Shown piece by piece: positions 17,017 to 28,965 of a DNA stretch of 64,000 nucleotides. The stretch is taken from positions 1,488,501 through 1,552,500 of the forward strand of contig AP019702.1 in NCBI GenBank assembly GCA_006739055.1, in the 5' to 3' direction. Position 1 is the stretch's first letter. Every line of letters starts with the position of its first letter. This DNA is from Allostella vacuolata (GTDB taxonomy: Bacteria > Pseudomonadota > Alphaproteobacteria > ATCC43930 > Allostellaceae). A model generated the notes under the pieces. It did not search any database. It saw only the letters and a program-made list of their open reading frames with translations, and was not told the DNA's origin. A program made the translations under genes and the position numbers.

Positions 17017-17978
17017 CGCTCGCGGCCCTCGCGCTCCAGCAGGGCGCGGGCCGCCGCCGCGACGGTCGCGGGGGCGAGCCCGTCCATCAGGGTGCCGGTG
17101 GTGCGGTGGTCGAAGCCCGGGCCGCCGGTCAGCTCGGCGTGGCTCTGCGGGGTGCGCACGAAGGCGCAGCGCGGCCCCCAGGGGGCGTAGTGGCGGGCGT
17201 CGCTCGGCCCGAACAGGCCGAGCGTCGGCGTGCCGGTCGCAGCCGAGATATGCATGAGTCCGGTGTCGTTGCCGATGAAGAGGGATGCACGCTCCAGGCA
17301 GGCGGCTGCCTCGAGCAGGGAATGGCCGACCAGGTCGACCCGGCGCTCGGGCGGCAGTGCCTCCAGGACCGGCCGGGCCCGTTCGCGCTCCGACCCGGCG
17401 GCGATGATGGCGATGCGGGCGCCGGGCAGCGGCCCGCCGGGCGCGGTCAGGTCGCGGGCCAGGGTGGCGAAGCGGTCCGCGCGCCACTCCTTCCCGGCCC
17501 AGTTGGCGGTCGGGCCGATGGCCAGGATCGGGCCGCCCGGCGGCAGCAGCCGCAGCGCCAGCGCGCGCTCCGCCTCGCCGATCCACAGCCGCGGGGCGGG
17601 CGGCGGGGCAAACCCGAACGCGGCCCCCAGCTCGACCACCCGGTGCCGGCTGTCCTCCAGCCGCCAGCGCCGGCGCACGAAGCGGCGGCGGGCGGACAGC
17701 AGCCAGCCGATCGCCGACCCGCGCAGGTCGATCACCGCGTCCCAGCGGCGGCCGACGGTTGCCCGCCACAGGTCGAGCCAATGGCCGCCGCGCCGGCGCT
17801 TGGCCATGGCATGGACCCGCTCCAGCCGCGGCAGGTGCAGGAAGAGCGGGGCGGCGGCCGGCCCGCAGGCGACCGTCACCGGGGCGCGCGGCAGCATCTG
17901 CATGAACTGGTCGAGCACGCCCGTCGACAGCACCGTGTCGCCGATCCGGGTCGACGTGATGAAGAGGAGGCCGCTCAT
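17013..17978 (-). CDS. Glycosyltransferase family 9 (heptosyltransferase-like)
   Basis: A 321-residue GT9 protein. It starts MSGLLFITSTRIGDTVLST, the typical heptosyltransferase opening, and carries IGPTANWAGKEWRADRF (about 154-170) and the donor-binding block SLFIGNDTGLMHISAATG (about 238). It likely transfers heptose to lipopolysaccharide core on the cytoplasmic face of the inner membrane. It is the first gene of the GT9-GT2-GT4-asnB operon and diverges from ygfZ, so the operon promoter must lie between 17979 and 18144. Confidence 0.91.
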   Translation of the reverse strand: MSGLLFITSTRIGDTVLSTGVLDQFMQMLPRAPVTVACGPAAAPLFLHLPRLERVHAMAKRRRGGHWLDLWRATVGRRWDAVIDLRGSAIGWLLSARRRFVRRRWRLEDSRHRVVELGAAFGFAPPPAPRLWIGEAERALALRLLPPGGPILAIGPTANWAGKEWRADRFATLARDLTAPGGPLPGARIAIIAAGSERERARPVLEALPPERRVDLVGHSLLEAAACLERASLFIGNDTGLMHISAATGTPTLGLFGPSDARHYAPWGPRCAFVRTPQSHAELTGGPGFDHRTTGTLMDGLAPATVAAAARALLEREGRER

Positions 17979-18144
17979 GGCGGCCGGCGTTCGGCCCGGG
18001 GCATGGACCGAGGCTTATACGCCGACCGGGTGCCGCGCCACCAGCCGAACCCGCAGCCGATCGTGCGCGACTTGCTGCCGGGCCCGGCGATTCCTAGATA
18101 GAGGCATCGGCGCTGGTGCCGATTGCCGCCTGATTCGCCCGGTG

Positions 18145-19050
18145 ATGCCGATGACCCCGCTTTCTTCCGTCGTCCTCGACCAGCGCGCGGTGCTGACCGT
18201 CGGCGGCGCCGACCGCCGCGCCTTCCTGCAGGGGCTGGTCTCCAACGATGTCGAGCGGGCCGGCCCGGGGCAGGCCATCCATGCCGCCCTGCTGACGCCG
18301 CAGGGCAAGTTCCTGCACGATCTCTTCATCGTCGAGCTGGGCGACACGCTGCTGCTCGACGTGGAAGCGTCGCGGCGGACCGAACTGCTGAAGCGCCTGT
18401 CCATGTACCGCCTGCGCTCCAAGGTGTCGCTGGCCGACGGCGGGGACGACTGGTCGGTGGTGGCCTTCTTCGGCGCCGGCGCCGGGGTGCCCTTCGGCCT
18501 GGACGAGGAGGCCGGCCATGCCATGCCGACCGCGGGCGGCGTCGTCTTCGTCGATCCGCGCCTGCCGGCGCTCGGCCTGCGGGCGATCCTGCCGCGCGGC
18601 GAGGCGGAGAAGATCGCGGTCGCCCGCGGCTTCGCCCAGGCCCCCTTCGCCACCTACGACCGCCTGCGGCTGGCCCAGGGCGTACCGGACGGCAGCCGTG
18701 ACCTGCCGATCGAAAAGGCGATCCTCCTCGAATCGGGCTTCGACGAGCTGAACGGGGTCGACTGGAAGAAGGGCTGCTACATGGGGCAGGAGCTGACCGC
18801 CCGCACCAAGTATCGCGGCCTCGTGCGCAAGCGGCTGATGCCGGTGGAGATCGAGGGGCCGGTGCCGGCACCCGGGACGCCGCTCTTCTTCGACGGCAAG
18901 GACGCGGGCGAGATGCGCTCGGGCGTCGACGGGCTGGGCCTGGCCCTGGTCCGGCTGGAGGCGGCCGCGGCCTCGGCGGCGGCCGGCCGGCCGATCGAGG
19001 CGGGTGCCTCGCGGCTGGTGGCGAAGCGGCCGGACTGGGCGCGCTTCTGA
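18145..19050 (+). CDS. ygfZ: YgfZ/GcvT-like folate-binding protein
   Basis: A 301-residue protein of the aminomethyltransferase fold, involved in iron-sulfur cluster assembly or repair through folate. The family signature KGCYMGQELTARTKYRG is intact (about residues 208-224), with the conserved Cys. The N-terminal phrase FLQGLVSNDVE (about 26) and LLTPQGKFLHDLFI are also typical. Two ATGs (18145 and 18151) are close together, and no clear ribosome binding site separates them. The frame is open far upstream but that region is antisense to the GT9 gene. It is convergent with ynfA. Confidence 0.92.
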   Translation: MPMTPLSSVVLDQRAVLTVGGADRRAFLQGLVSNDVERAGPGQAIHAALLTPQGKFLHDLFIVELGDTLLLDVEASRRTELLKRLSMYRLRSKVSLADGGDDWSVVAFFGAGAGVPFGLDEEAGHAMPTAGGVVFVDPRLPALGLRAILPRGEAEKIAVARGFAQAPFATYDRLRLAQGVPDGSRDLPIEKAILLESGFDELNGVDWKKGCYMGQELTARTKYRGLVRKRLMPVEIEGPVPAPGTPLFFDGKDAGEMRSGVDGLGLALVRLEAAAASAAAGRPIEAGASRLVAKRPDWARF

Positions 19051-19138
19051 GCCCGGCGCCTGCCGGGACATGGGAAATTTCTGACTTTCGCGTATTTCAG
19101 ATGCGGGAAGGTCAGGGCTGGCCTGGGCATATCGACCC

Positions 19139-19483
19139 TCACGCCGCCCGGGGACCGAGCAGGATGACGAGGGCGCCGGCGAGACAGAGCCCAGCGCCCG
19201 TCGCGTCCCAGCGGTCGGGGCGAATGCCCTCCACCAGCCACAGCCAGCCGAGCGAGGCGGCGATGTAGACGCCGCCATAGGCGGCAAAGGCGCGGCCTGC
19301 CGCGGCCGCATCGACCAGCGTCAGCAGCCAGGCGAACAGGAAGAGGGACAGGGTGCCCGGCACCAGCCACCAGGCGGAGTGGCCGAGCCGCAGCCACGCC
19401 CAGAAGGCGAAGCAGCCGGCGATCTCGGCCAGCGCCGCCCCCAGATAGACGAGCGCCGTCGTCATCGGCGGCGACGCGCGCAT
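19139..19483 (-). CDS. YnfA/UPF0060 family membrane protein
   Basis: A 114-residue protein with four hydrophobic helices and the UPF0060 phrases [23 protein letters not shown] and RPDRWD. The family resembles small multidrug-resistance proteins, but transport has not been shown for most members. An alternative ATG at 19465 (MTTALVYLG) fits the family length of about 108 better. It is convergent with ygfZ; the 88 bases between them hold a weak hairpin (19052-19067). A repetitive element lies upstream. Confidence 0.9.
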   Translation of the reverse strand: MRASPPMTTALVYLGAALAEIAGCFAFWAWLRLGHSAWWLVPGTLSLFLFAWLLTLVDAAAAGRAFAAYGGVYIAASLGWLWLVEGIRPDRWDATGAGLCLAGALVILLGPRAA

Positions 19484-19548
19484 GGCGGGCGCGCCGACGC
19501 GCAGGGGGAACGTCCTCGCCCGGGGAGGGTGCGTTGGCCGATAGTCAT

Positions 19549-19757
19549 GGCGTCCCTCGACCAGGCTCGGGATGAGGGATTTATTCCTTTTTCCACAAGT
19601 GCTTGTGCAGGGCGAGCCCCCCTAGATAGAAACTGGGCCTCGCCCGTCGGTCGTAGCGTCCCTCGACGGGGCTCGGGATGAGGGGACTTCTCCATCGGCA
19701 CAAACGCTTGTGGATAAAGGAAAAAGTTCCTCATCCCGAGCCTGGTCGAGGGACGCT
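19549..19757. repeat. Imperfect inverted-repeat element with a third internal copy
   Basis: The 331 bases between ynfA and ppdK contain no gene. They hold a 59-base left arm (19549-19607) and an inverted right arm (19699-19757) that agree at most positions. The outer core of each arm is CGTCCCTCGACCAGGCTCGG followed by GATGAGG; the inner part is a T-rich run and CCACAAG. A third copy of the outer core, in left-arm orientation, is at 19656-19686. A GC-rich hairpin (GGGCGAGCCCC, 19610-19620, with GGGCCTCGCCC, 19635-19645) lies in the middle. The layout suggests a dispersed repeat unit like those found between genes in many proteobacteria. It encodes nothing visible. Confidence 0.8.
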
Positions 19758-19814
19758 TTGACCGGTGGCCCGCGCTCTGCTTCCCAGGCGGAAGCCCGGC
19801 CGGCCCGCCACGGG

Positions 19815-22496
<2,682 letters not shown>

Positions 22497-22504
22497 GATC
22501 GCTC

Positions 22505-24592
22505 TTATCCCTCGATGCGTGAGAAGTCCGCGACGCTGTCCAGCGTCCGGCGGATTTCCGACAGGAGACGCAGCCGGTTGGCCCGGAGCGCGCTGTCCGC
22601 TGCGTTGACGGTCACCCGGTCGAAGAACGCATCGACCGGGCCGCGTAGTCCGGCGACCAAACGCATGGCCTCGCCATATTGTTCCCTTTCCACCGCCTCT
22701 GCCACCCCGGGGGTGGCGGCGGCGAGTGCCCGGGCCAGGGCGCGCTCCTCGGCCTCGGCCAGGGCCGCCGGGTCGACCGGCCCGTCATGGGGCCCGTCCT
22801 TCTTTTCCTCGATGCGCACGATGTTGGAGGCCCGGCGATAGGCGACCAGCAGGTTGGCGCCGTCGTCGCTGGCGAGGAACTGGCCCAGTGCTGCCACCCG
22901 CGCCAGCAGGCGGACGATGTCGTCCTCGCCGCCGGTGCCGAACACGGCCGCGACCAGATCGTGCCGGGCCCCTTCGCCGCGCAGATGGACCTTGAGGCGG
23001 TCGCCGAGGAAGTCGAGCAGGGCGGCCGCCACCGAACGCGGGGCGGCCTCGCCGAGCGTCGGCCGGTAGAGCGCGAGCGCCGCATCGAACGTCGCCGCCA
23101 GCGGCAGGCGCAGCCCATTCTCGACGATCAGGCGGATGATGCCGAGGGCGGCGCGGCGGAGCGCGAACGGGTCCTTGGAGCCGGTCGGCTTCTCGTCGAT
23201 GGCGAAGAAGCCGACCAGCGCGTCGATCTTGTCGGCCAGCGCCACGGCGACCGCCAGCGGCTGGGTCGGGCAGCGGTCGGCCGGCCCCAGCGGCGAATAA
23301 TGCTGGGCGATCGCCTCGGCCACGTCGTCCCGCTCGCCGTCATGGCGGGCGTAGTAGCGGCCCATGATCCCCTGCAGCTCGGGAAATTCGCCGACCATGC
23401 CCGACGTCAGGTCGGCCTTGGCGAGGGCGGCCGCCGACCGGGCGAGGTCGCGGTCGCAGCCCGGGATGGAGGGGGCAAGCTCGGCCGCCAGCGCCTGGAG
23501 GCGGGCGACCCGCTCGCCCATGGTGCCGAGCCGGGCGTGGAACACCACCTTGTCCAGCGCCGGCACCCGGTCGCCGAGGCGTGTCTTGCGGTCCTGGTCC
23601 CAGAAGAACTTGGCGTCGGACAGGCGGGCACGCAGCACCCGCTCGTTGCCGGCGACGATGGCCCGGCCGTGGTCGGCGGTGTCGATGTTGGCCACCACCA
23701 CGAAGCGCGGCGCCAGCGCGCCGTCCGCCCGGTCGAGGGCGAAGTACTTCTGGTGCGTGCGCATGGAGGTGACCAGGACCTCGGCCGGCACGTCCATGAA
23801 GGCGTCGTCGATGCGGCCGACCAGCGGCACCGGCCACTCGACCAGGCCCGCCACCTCGGCGAGCAGGCCGGCATCCTCGCGCAGGACCAGCCCCTCGGCG
23901 GCGGCGAGCGCCGTCGCGCCCTCGGTGATCCGCGCCGCGCGCGCGGCCGGGTTGAGCACGACGCGGGCCTCGAGCAGCTTCGCCTCCAGGTCGGCGAAGC
24001 CGGTGACGGCGAACTCCTCCGGCGCCAGGAAGCGGTGGCCGCTGGAGCGGTCGGTGAAGGGCAGGGCGGTGTGCTCGTCGAGCGCCACCTGCCCGTCGAG
24101 CGGGCGGCCGTCGAACAGGCACAGGATGCGGTGCAACGGCCGCACCCAGCGGAACTGGGAATGGCCGAAGCGCATCGACTTGGGCCAGGACAGGCCGGTG
24201 ATGGCCGCGGTCACGATGCCGGGCAGCACGGCGCGCGCCGGCTGGCCGCTCTTGCGGATGATGGCGAACCAGAACTCGCCCTTGTCGGTCGCGCGCTTCT
24301 CGCACTGGCCGATGTCGGCGACGCCGGCCGCGCGCAGGAAGCCGTCGATCGCCGGCTGGGCAGCACCCACCCGCGGGCCCTTGCGCTCCTCGGCCAGGTC
24401 GGGCTGGGCGTCGGGCACGCCGTCGACCACCACCACCAGGCGGCGCGGCGTGGCGTAGGCGCGGCCGCCCGCATGGGCCAGCCCGGCCTTGGCCAGGCCA
24501 TCGGTCACCAGGCGCAGCAGGTCGTCGGCGGCGCGCGCCTGCATGCGCGCCGGGATCTCTTCGGAGAAGAGTTCGAGAAGAAGCTCGGCCAT
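22505..24592 (-). CDS. glyS: Glycine--tRNA ligase, beta subunit
   Basis: A 695-residue beta subunit of the bacterial alpha2-beta2 glycyl-tRNA synthetase, which binds tRNA-Gly. It begins [20 protein letters not shown], the conserved family start, and has [18 protein letters not shown] (about 137-154), [12 protein letters not shown] (about 277) and [13 protein letters not shown] (about 480). The C-terminal DALR anticodon-binding domain ends [11 protein letters not shown]. It follows glyQ after only 4 bases and precedes ppdK by 8, so the three are one operon. Confidence 0.97.
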   Translation of the reverse strand: MAELLLELFSEEIPARMQARAADDLLRLVTDGLAKAGLAHAGGRAYATPRRLVVVVDGVPDAQPDLAEERKGPRVGAAQPAIDGFLRAAGVADIGQCEKRATDKGEFWFAIIRKSGQPARAVLPGIVTAAITGLSWPKSMRFGHSQFRWVRPLHRILCLFDGRPLDGQVALDEHTALPFTDRSSGHRFLAPEEFAVTGFADLEAKLLEARVVLNPAARAARITEGATALAAAEGLVLREDAGLLAEVAGLVEWPVPLVGRIDDAFMDVPAEVLVTSMRTHQKYFALDRADGALAPRFVVVANIDTADHGRAIVAGNERVLRARLSDAKFFWDQDRKTRLGDRVPALDKVVFHARLGTMGERVARLQALAAELAPSIPGCDRDLARSAAALAKADLTSGMVGEFPELQGIMGRYYARHDGERDDVAEAIAQHYSPLGPADRCPTQPLAVAVALADKIDALVGFFAIDEKPTGSKDPFALRRAALGIIRLIVENGLRLPLAATFDAALALYRPTLGEAAPRSVAAALLDFLGDRLKVHLRGEGARHDLVAAVFGTGGEDDIVRLLARVAALGQFLASDDGANLLVAYRRASNIVRIEEKKDGPHDGPVDPAALAEAEERALARALAAATPGVAEAVEREQYGEAMRLVAGLRGPVDAFFDRVTVNAADSALRANRLRLLSEIRRTLDSVADFSRIEG

Positions 24593-24596
24593 CGGA

Positions 24597-25532
24597 TCAG
24601 GCCCCCGCCGCCGGCATGCCCGACACCGGCTCGGCGGCGCGCAGCTCGCCCGCCAGCCACGCCTCGCAGCAGCCCTTCGCCAGCGCCCGCACCCGGCCGA
24701 TATAGGCCGCGCGCTCGGTCACGCTGATGACGCCGCGGGCGTCCAGCAGGTTGAAGGTGTGGCTCGCCTTGATGCACTGGTCGTAGGCGGGCAGGGCCAG
24801 CTTCGCGTCCAGCAGGCTGGCGCATTCCCGCTCGGCATCGACGAAGTGGCGCAGCAGCAGGCCGGTGTCCGCGCGCTCGAAGTTGAAGGCCGAGAACTCC
24901 TGCTCGTTGCGCAGGAAGACGTCGCCATAGGTGATGCGCCCCGGGCCCTCGACGCCGTTGAACTCCAGGTCGTAGATGCTGTCGGCGCCCTGGATGTACA
25001 TGGCCAGCCGCTCCAGCCCGTAGGTCAGCTCGGTCGAGACCGGGTTGCACTCGATCCCGCCCACCTGCTGGAAATAGGTGAACTGGCTGACCTCCATCCC
25101 GTCGCACCATACCTCCCAGCCGAGGCCCCAGGCGCCGAGCGTCGGGCTTTCCCAGTCGTCCTCGACGAAGCGGATGTCATGGGCCAGCGGATCGATGCCG
25201 AGGCGCTTCAGGCTCTCCAGGTAGAGCGCCTGGCTGTCGGCCGGCGACGGCTTCAGGATCACCTGGAACTGGTAGTAGTGCTGCAACCGGTTCGGGTTCT
25301 CCCCGTACCGCCCGTCGGTCGGCCGGCGGGACGGCTGGACGTAGGCGGCGCGCCACGCCCGGGGCCCGAGCGCGCGCAGGGTGGTCGCCGGATGGAAGGT
25401 GCCCGCGCCCACTTCCACGTCGTGCGGCTGCAGGATGACGCAGCCCTGCTCGGCCCAGAAGGCCTGGAGCGTCAGGATCATCGACTGGAAGCTGAGGCCG
25501 GTTCCCCGACCGCGAGCGGCGTTGGCAGCCAT
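24597..25532 (-). CDS. glyQ: Glycine--tRNA ligase, alpha subunit
   Basis: A 311-residue class II synthetase subunit that activates glycine. It is recognised by [18 protein letters not shown] at the N-terminus, the [19 protein letters not shown] block (about 97) and [20 protein letters not shown] (about 148-167). The family is usually about 300 residues. It leads the glyQ-glyS-ppdK operon. The divergent HTH-only LysR gene lies upstream, so any promoter is in the 180 bases from 25533 to 25711. Confidence 0.97.
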   Translation of the reverse strand: MAANAARGRGTGLSFQSMILTLQAFWAEQGCVILQPHDVEVGAGTFHPATTLRALGPRAWRAAYVQPSRRPTDGRYGENPNRLQHYYQFQVILKPSPADSQALYLESLKRLGIDPLAHDIRFVEDDWESPTLGAWGLGWEVWCDGMEVSQFTYFQQVGGIECNPVSTELTYGLERLAMYIQGADSIYDLEFNGVEGPGRITYGDVFLRNEQEFSAFNFERADTGLLLRHFVDAERECASLLDAKLALPAYDQCIKASHTFNLLDARGVISVTERAAYIGRVRALAKGCCEAWLAGELRAAEPVSGMPAAGA

Positions 25533-25711
25533 GTAATCGGGTTCCCGTGGCGATTGTGCGCCGCAACCTAGCCATGGGCCCCCGGAGGGTCAAGGCAGGC
25601 GGCCACTGGCCGCGCGAAGGTGGAGCGAAAGGGCCTCGGAGGATCGTGGAACGCGAGTGCCGGCTGAACCGTTATTACTCTCGCTGTGCAAAGGCGCCGG
25701 GAGAGAGGATC

Positions 25712-26074
25712 TTGAGTGAACTGAACATCAAGCCGTTGCTGCGCTACCGCACGATGGCGGCGTTTCGCCTGACGGTTGAAACCCGTAGTGCGACGCGGGC
25801 TGCGGAAGAACTCGGCATCTCGCAGCCGGCCGTCAGCCAGTTGCTGGCCGCGCTGGAGCGCGCGGTGGGCTTTTCCCTGTTCAACCGCGGGGCGGGCCGC
25901 CGCATGGACCCGACCGACCAGGCACGACAATTATTGAGCGAAGTCCGCGAGATACTGGACGCCATGGCGGCACTGGAACGGCGCGTCCGGGAACTGGCCG
26001 GCGACGAGGGCGGCCAGGACGGAGCGGATGGCGGGCGAGGCCGCCGGTGGCAGGAGTCGATGGTGGAGCGATAA
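25712..26074 (+). CDS. HTH-only LysR-type protein (no effector domain), copy 1
   Basis: From the TTG at 25712, preceded by GAGAGGA, the product has 120 residues. Residues 10-70 are a LysR winged HTH (FRLTVETRSATRAAEELG, ISQPAVSQLLAALERAVG), then FSLFNRGAGRRMDPT and a linker helix to about residue 95. There is no ligand-binding domain; the rest is a charged, glycine-rich tail. Only 119 bases separate it from the next LysR gene, too few to hold a lost effector domain. An ATG at 25547 would add 55 residues of unlike sequence and is unlikely. Its best relative in the window is the short gene at 27294. It may bind DNA or form mixed dimers with the full-length neighbour; that is inference. Confidence 0.75.
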   Translation: MSELNIKPLLRYRTMAAFRLTVETRSATRAAEELGISQPAVSQLLAALERAVGFSLFNRGAGRRMDPTDQARQLLSEVREILDAMAALERRVRELAGDEGGQDGADGGRGRRWQESMVER

Positions 26075-26193
26075 GAGATTGGATTTCATCAAAACCCTGG
26101 GTTATCACTTCCACGCTCGCAACAGCCGTGGTCCAGGGGGTTCGGTCGGTCCCGTCTGCGCCCCGCACCCGACCGGTTCAGAACAGGCGCCTC

Positions 26194-27156
26194 TTGCAAG
26201 AGCTTCGGAATCTCACGCGGATGCGGTCCCTCGAGGCGTTCCGGCATGTCTTCGAGACAGGCAGCGTCACCCGTGCGGCCGAACGGCTGGGCGTATCCCA
26301 GCCGGCGATCAGCCAGACGATCTTCGCCCTGGAAAAGGCGGTGGGCGCCAAGCTGTTCGAGCGTGCCGGCGCCCGCCGGCTGACGCCGACCCCCGAGGCG
26401 CGCCTGGTCTACCCGGCCTGCCGCGGGGTTCTGGAGGCGCTGGAGCGGTTCGAACTGGCCGCGCGGGATGTCGGCAGTGGCGGCCGGGTGACGATCGGGG
26501 CGATCCCGACGGTCGCCATGGGGTTCGCCCAGGATGCCATCGACCGGCTGCGCGGCGCCTTTCCGATGATCCATGTCCACCTCGATCCGCGCTACTCCGA
26601 GAACATGGAGTCGATGCTGGTCTCGGGTGAACTGGACATCGCCATTTCCTCCGCAATCGGGGCGAGCGAACGGGTCGAGACCGAGAGTCTGGCAACCCTC
26701 CCGGCGGTGGTCGTCCTGCCCCCCGGGCACCGTCTGGCCGGACGCGACCATGTCGCCCCGGCGGACCTGGACGGCGAGCCGGTGGCGGTCGTGCGCCGCG
26801 GCTCGCAGTACCGCGGCGCGATCGACGCCGTCTTCGCGGCCGCCGGCCGCCCCCTGGTCCCGACGGTCGAGGCTCCGGGCTTCACCTTGTGCGAGTTCGT
26901 CGAGCGCGGACAGGCGGTCGGCATCATGAGCGCGATTTCCGCCTGGCGCTTCCGGCACCGCGGTCTGGCCCTGGTGCGGCTGTCCCCCGCTGTCGGCTGC
27001 CCCCTGCATCTGCTGCGCCGGCGCGGCGTGCAGATGCACCCGTTCTGCGCGGCCTTCCGCGACGAGATGGTGGGGCTGTGCGCGGAAGTGCTGCAGGTGC
27101 TGCCGACGCCCCGGGCCGGCGCACGCCCAAGCAGGAGGCGGATCGGACCCGTCTGA
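26194..27156 (+). CDS. LysR-type transcriptional regulator, full length
   Basis: A complete LysR regulator of about 320 residues. The HTH (FRHVFETGSVTRAAERLG, VSQPAISQTIFALEKAVG) lies in residues 15-55. The effector domain begins at GRVTIGAIPTVAMGFAQDA (about 98) with later VVVLPPGHRLAGRD and VAVVRRGSQYR. The start is uncertain: TTG at 26194 gives a 10-residue lead like the two short paralogues, ATG at 26221 gives 311 residues. The open frame to 26047 overlaps the preceding gene and is unlikely to be translated. It is enclosed by two HTH-only paralogues on the same strand and may share targets with them. Confidence 0.87.
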   Translation: MQELRNLTRMRSLEAFRHVFETGSVTRAAERLGVSQPAISQTIFALEKAVGAKLFERAGARRLTPTPEARLVYPACRGVLEALERFELAARDVGSGGRVTIGAIPTVAMGFAQDAIDRLRGAFPMIHVHLDPRYSENMESMLVSGELDIAISSAIGASERVETESLATLPAVVVLPPGHRLAGRDHVAPADLDGEPVAVVRRGSQYRGAIDAVFAAAGRPLVPTVEAPGFTLCEFVERGQAVGIMSAISAWRFRHRGLALVRLSPAVGCPLHLLRRRGVQMHPFCAAFRDEMVGLCAEVLQVLPTPRAGARPSRRRIGPV

Positions 27157-27293
27157 GGACCACCGGCCGCGCCGTCCGGCGGGCGAATGAACGCCTGAAC
27201 CTGTAGTTATCAAATTTCTTTCCGGAAGGGTGCATCCGCCGGCTCACCCGGGCTGTACAGACCCTGTAAGCAACAGCGGGGGGGCAGTTCCAG

Positions 27294-27650
27294 ATGGACG
27301 AGGAATCGATCCGGCAGCAGCTTCGGTATCGCAGTCTCGAAGCGTTCCGGATCGTCTACGAGACCGGCAGCGTGACGCGGGCCGCCGAACGTCTCGACCT
27401 GTCGCAGCCGGCGGTGAGCCAGCTGATCGCGCGCATCGAGCGCTCGTTCGGGTTCAGTCTGTTCGACCGCGGGCTGGGCCGCCGGCTGGAGCCGACCGCG
27501 GCCGCGCGCGCCCTGCATGCCGACGTATGCCGCACGCTGGAGGCGATGGCGCGGATGGAGGCAACGGTCATGACGCTGGCTGCGCCACGATCGGTGCCCG
27601 ACATCGGCGGGACCTACCGGGGCGACCGGGTGCTGATGAGCGAGCGATAG
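27294..27650 (+). CDS. HTH-only LysR-type protein (no effector domain), copy 2
   Basis: A 118-residue protein with a LysR HTH (FRIVYETGSVTRAAERLD, LSQPAVSQLIARIERSFG) followed by FSLFDRGLGRRLEPT and a linker helix. It stops about 35 residues later, with a tail (APRSVPDIGGTYRGD) that is not a ligand-binding domain. The cut is at the same place as in the copy at 25712, and the segment after the HTH is more alike between these two than to the full-length gene between them. That argues for a real short form rather than independent decay. AGTTCCAG precedes the ATG without a strong ribosome binding site. Confidence 0.75.
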   Translation: MDEESIRQQLRYRSLEAFRIVYETGSVTRAAERLDLSQPAVSQLIARIERSFGFSLFDRGLGRRLEPTAAARALHADVCRTLEAMARMEATVMTLAAPRSVPDIGGTYRGDRVLMSER

Positions 27651-27798
27651 AAGCCGCCGCCGCATCGTTCGGCCCCCCTTCCGCGGCGGTCCGCTGATCC
27701 CCGGCCGGGCCGGGCCGGTGGACGTGCGGGCCGGTATCCCTTCGGCGGGCTTATGCGGCTATACTGAGCGCCATTCCTCCCCCGATCGGAGTTTCCCC

Positions 27799-28965
27799 AT
27801 GACCGCCTGCATCGTCGGCTGGGCCCACAGCAAGTTCGGCAAGCTGGAAGGCGAGACCCTGGAATCCCTCATCGTCCGGGTCGCGACCGATGCGCTGGCC
27901 GATTCCGGCCTCGCGCCGGGCGATATCGACGCGATCTATGTCGGCCACCTCAATGCGGGCTTCGTCCGCCAGGAGTTTCCCTCCTCGCTGGTGATGCAGG
28001 CATCTGACCAGTTCCGGTTCAAGCCGGCGACCCGGGTCGAGAATGCCTGCGCCACGGGCTCCGCCGCGATCCATCAGGGGCTCAACGCCATCGCCGCCCG
28101 CAAGGCGCGCCGCGTGCTGGTGGTCGGCGTGGAGAAGATGACGGAGATTTCCGGCCCCGCGGTCGGCGACATCCTGATCCGCGCCAGCTACCTGCCCGAG
28201 GAGGGCGAGGTCGAGGGCGGCTTCGCCGGGGTCTTCGGCCGCATCACCCAGGCCTATTTCCAGAAGCATGGCGACCAGTCGGACGCGCTGGCGCGCATCG
28301 CCGCCAAGAACCACCGCAACGGGGCGGTCAACCCGCTGGCGCAGATGCAGAAGGACCTCGGCTACGAGTTCTGCCGCACGATCTCGGACAAGAACCCCCT
28401 GGTCGCCGGCCCGTTGAAGCGCACCGACTGCTCGCTCGTCTCCGACGGGGCGGCGGCCGTGGTCCTGGCCGACCTCGACACCGCGCTCGGCCTGTCGAAG
28501 GCCGTGGTGTTCCGGGCGGCCGAGCACGTCAACGACTTCCTGCCCATGTCCAAGCGCGACATCACGCTGTTCGAGGGCTGCGAGGTCGCCTGGAAGAAGG
28601 CGCTCGGCGCCTCCGGGCTGACGCTGCAGGATCTCGACCTGGTGGAGACGCATGACTGCTTCACCTCGGCCGAGTTGCTGGAGTACGAGGCGATGGGCCT
28701 GACCGCGCGCGGCGACGGCGCCCGCGCCATCCTCGAAGGCTGGACCGAGAAGGACGGCAAGCTGCCGGTCAACCCCTCGGGCGGCCTGAAGTCGAAGGGG
28801 CACCCGATCGGGGCGACCGGCGTTTCCATGCATGTCCTGGCCGCCCAGCAGGTGACCGGCACGGCGGGCGGGATCCAGGTCCCGGGCGCCAAGATGGCCG
28901 GCATCTTCAACATGGGCGGCGCCTGCGTCGCCAACTATGTCAGCATCCTGGAGCCGCTGCGGTAG
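27799..28965 (+). CDS. Thiolase family protein (acetyl-CoA acyltransferase, SCP2-type)
   Basis: A 388-residue thiolase of the SCP2/acetyl-CoA acetyltransferase-like group. The nucleophile Cys is in RVENACATGSAAIHQG (about 85). The C-terminal His is in GGLKSKGHPIGATGVSMH (about 332-349), and a late Cys in MGGACVANY. It cleaves or forms acyl-CoA carbon-carbon bonds; the chain is not readable. The start ATG follows CGGAG; a TATACT sequence at 27760-27765 may be the -10 element. The longer open frame (27718) lacks support. The gene follows the LysR group but nothing shows they control it. Confidence 0.9.
   Translation: MTACIVGWAHSKFGKLEGETLESLIVRVATDALADSGLAPGDIDAIYVGHLNAGFVRQEFPSSLVMQASDQFRFKPATRVENACATGSAAIHQGLNAIAARKARRVLVVGVEKMTEISGPAVGDILIRASYLPEEGEVEGGFAGVFGRITQAYFQKHGDQSDALARIAAKNHRNGAVNPLAQMQKDLGYEFCRTISDKNPLVAGPLKRTDCSLVSDGAAAVVLADLDTALGLSKAVVFRAAEHVNDFLPMSKRDITLFEGCEVAWKKALGASGLTLQDLDLVETHDCFTSAELLEYEAMGLTARGDGARAILEGWTEKDGKLPVNPSGGLKSKGHPIGATGVSMHVLAAQQVTGTAGGIQVPGAKMAGIFNMGGACVANYVSILEPLR

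Noticed and set aside
19052-19067. Hairpin after ygfZ (CCCGGC-GCCT-GCCGGG) as a terminator
   Set aside because: The stem has only six pairs and no T-run directly follows, so it is too weak to list as a terminator.
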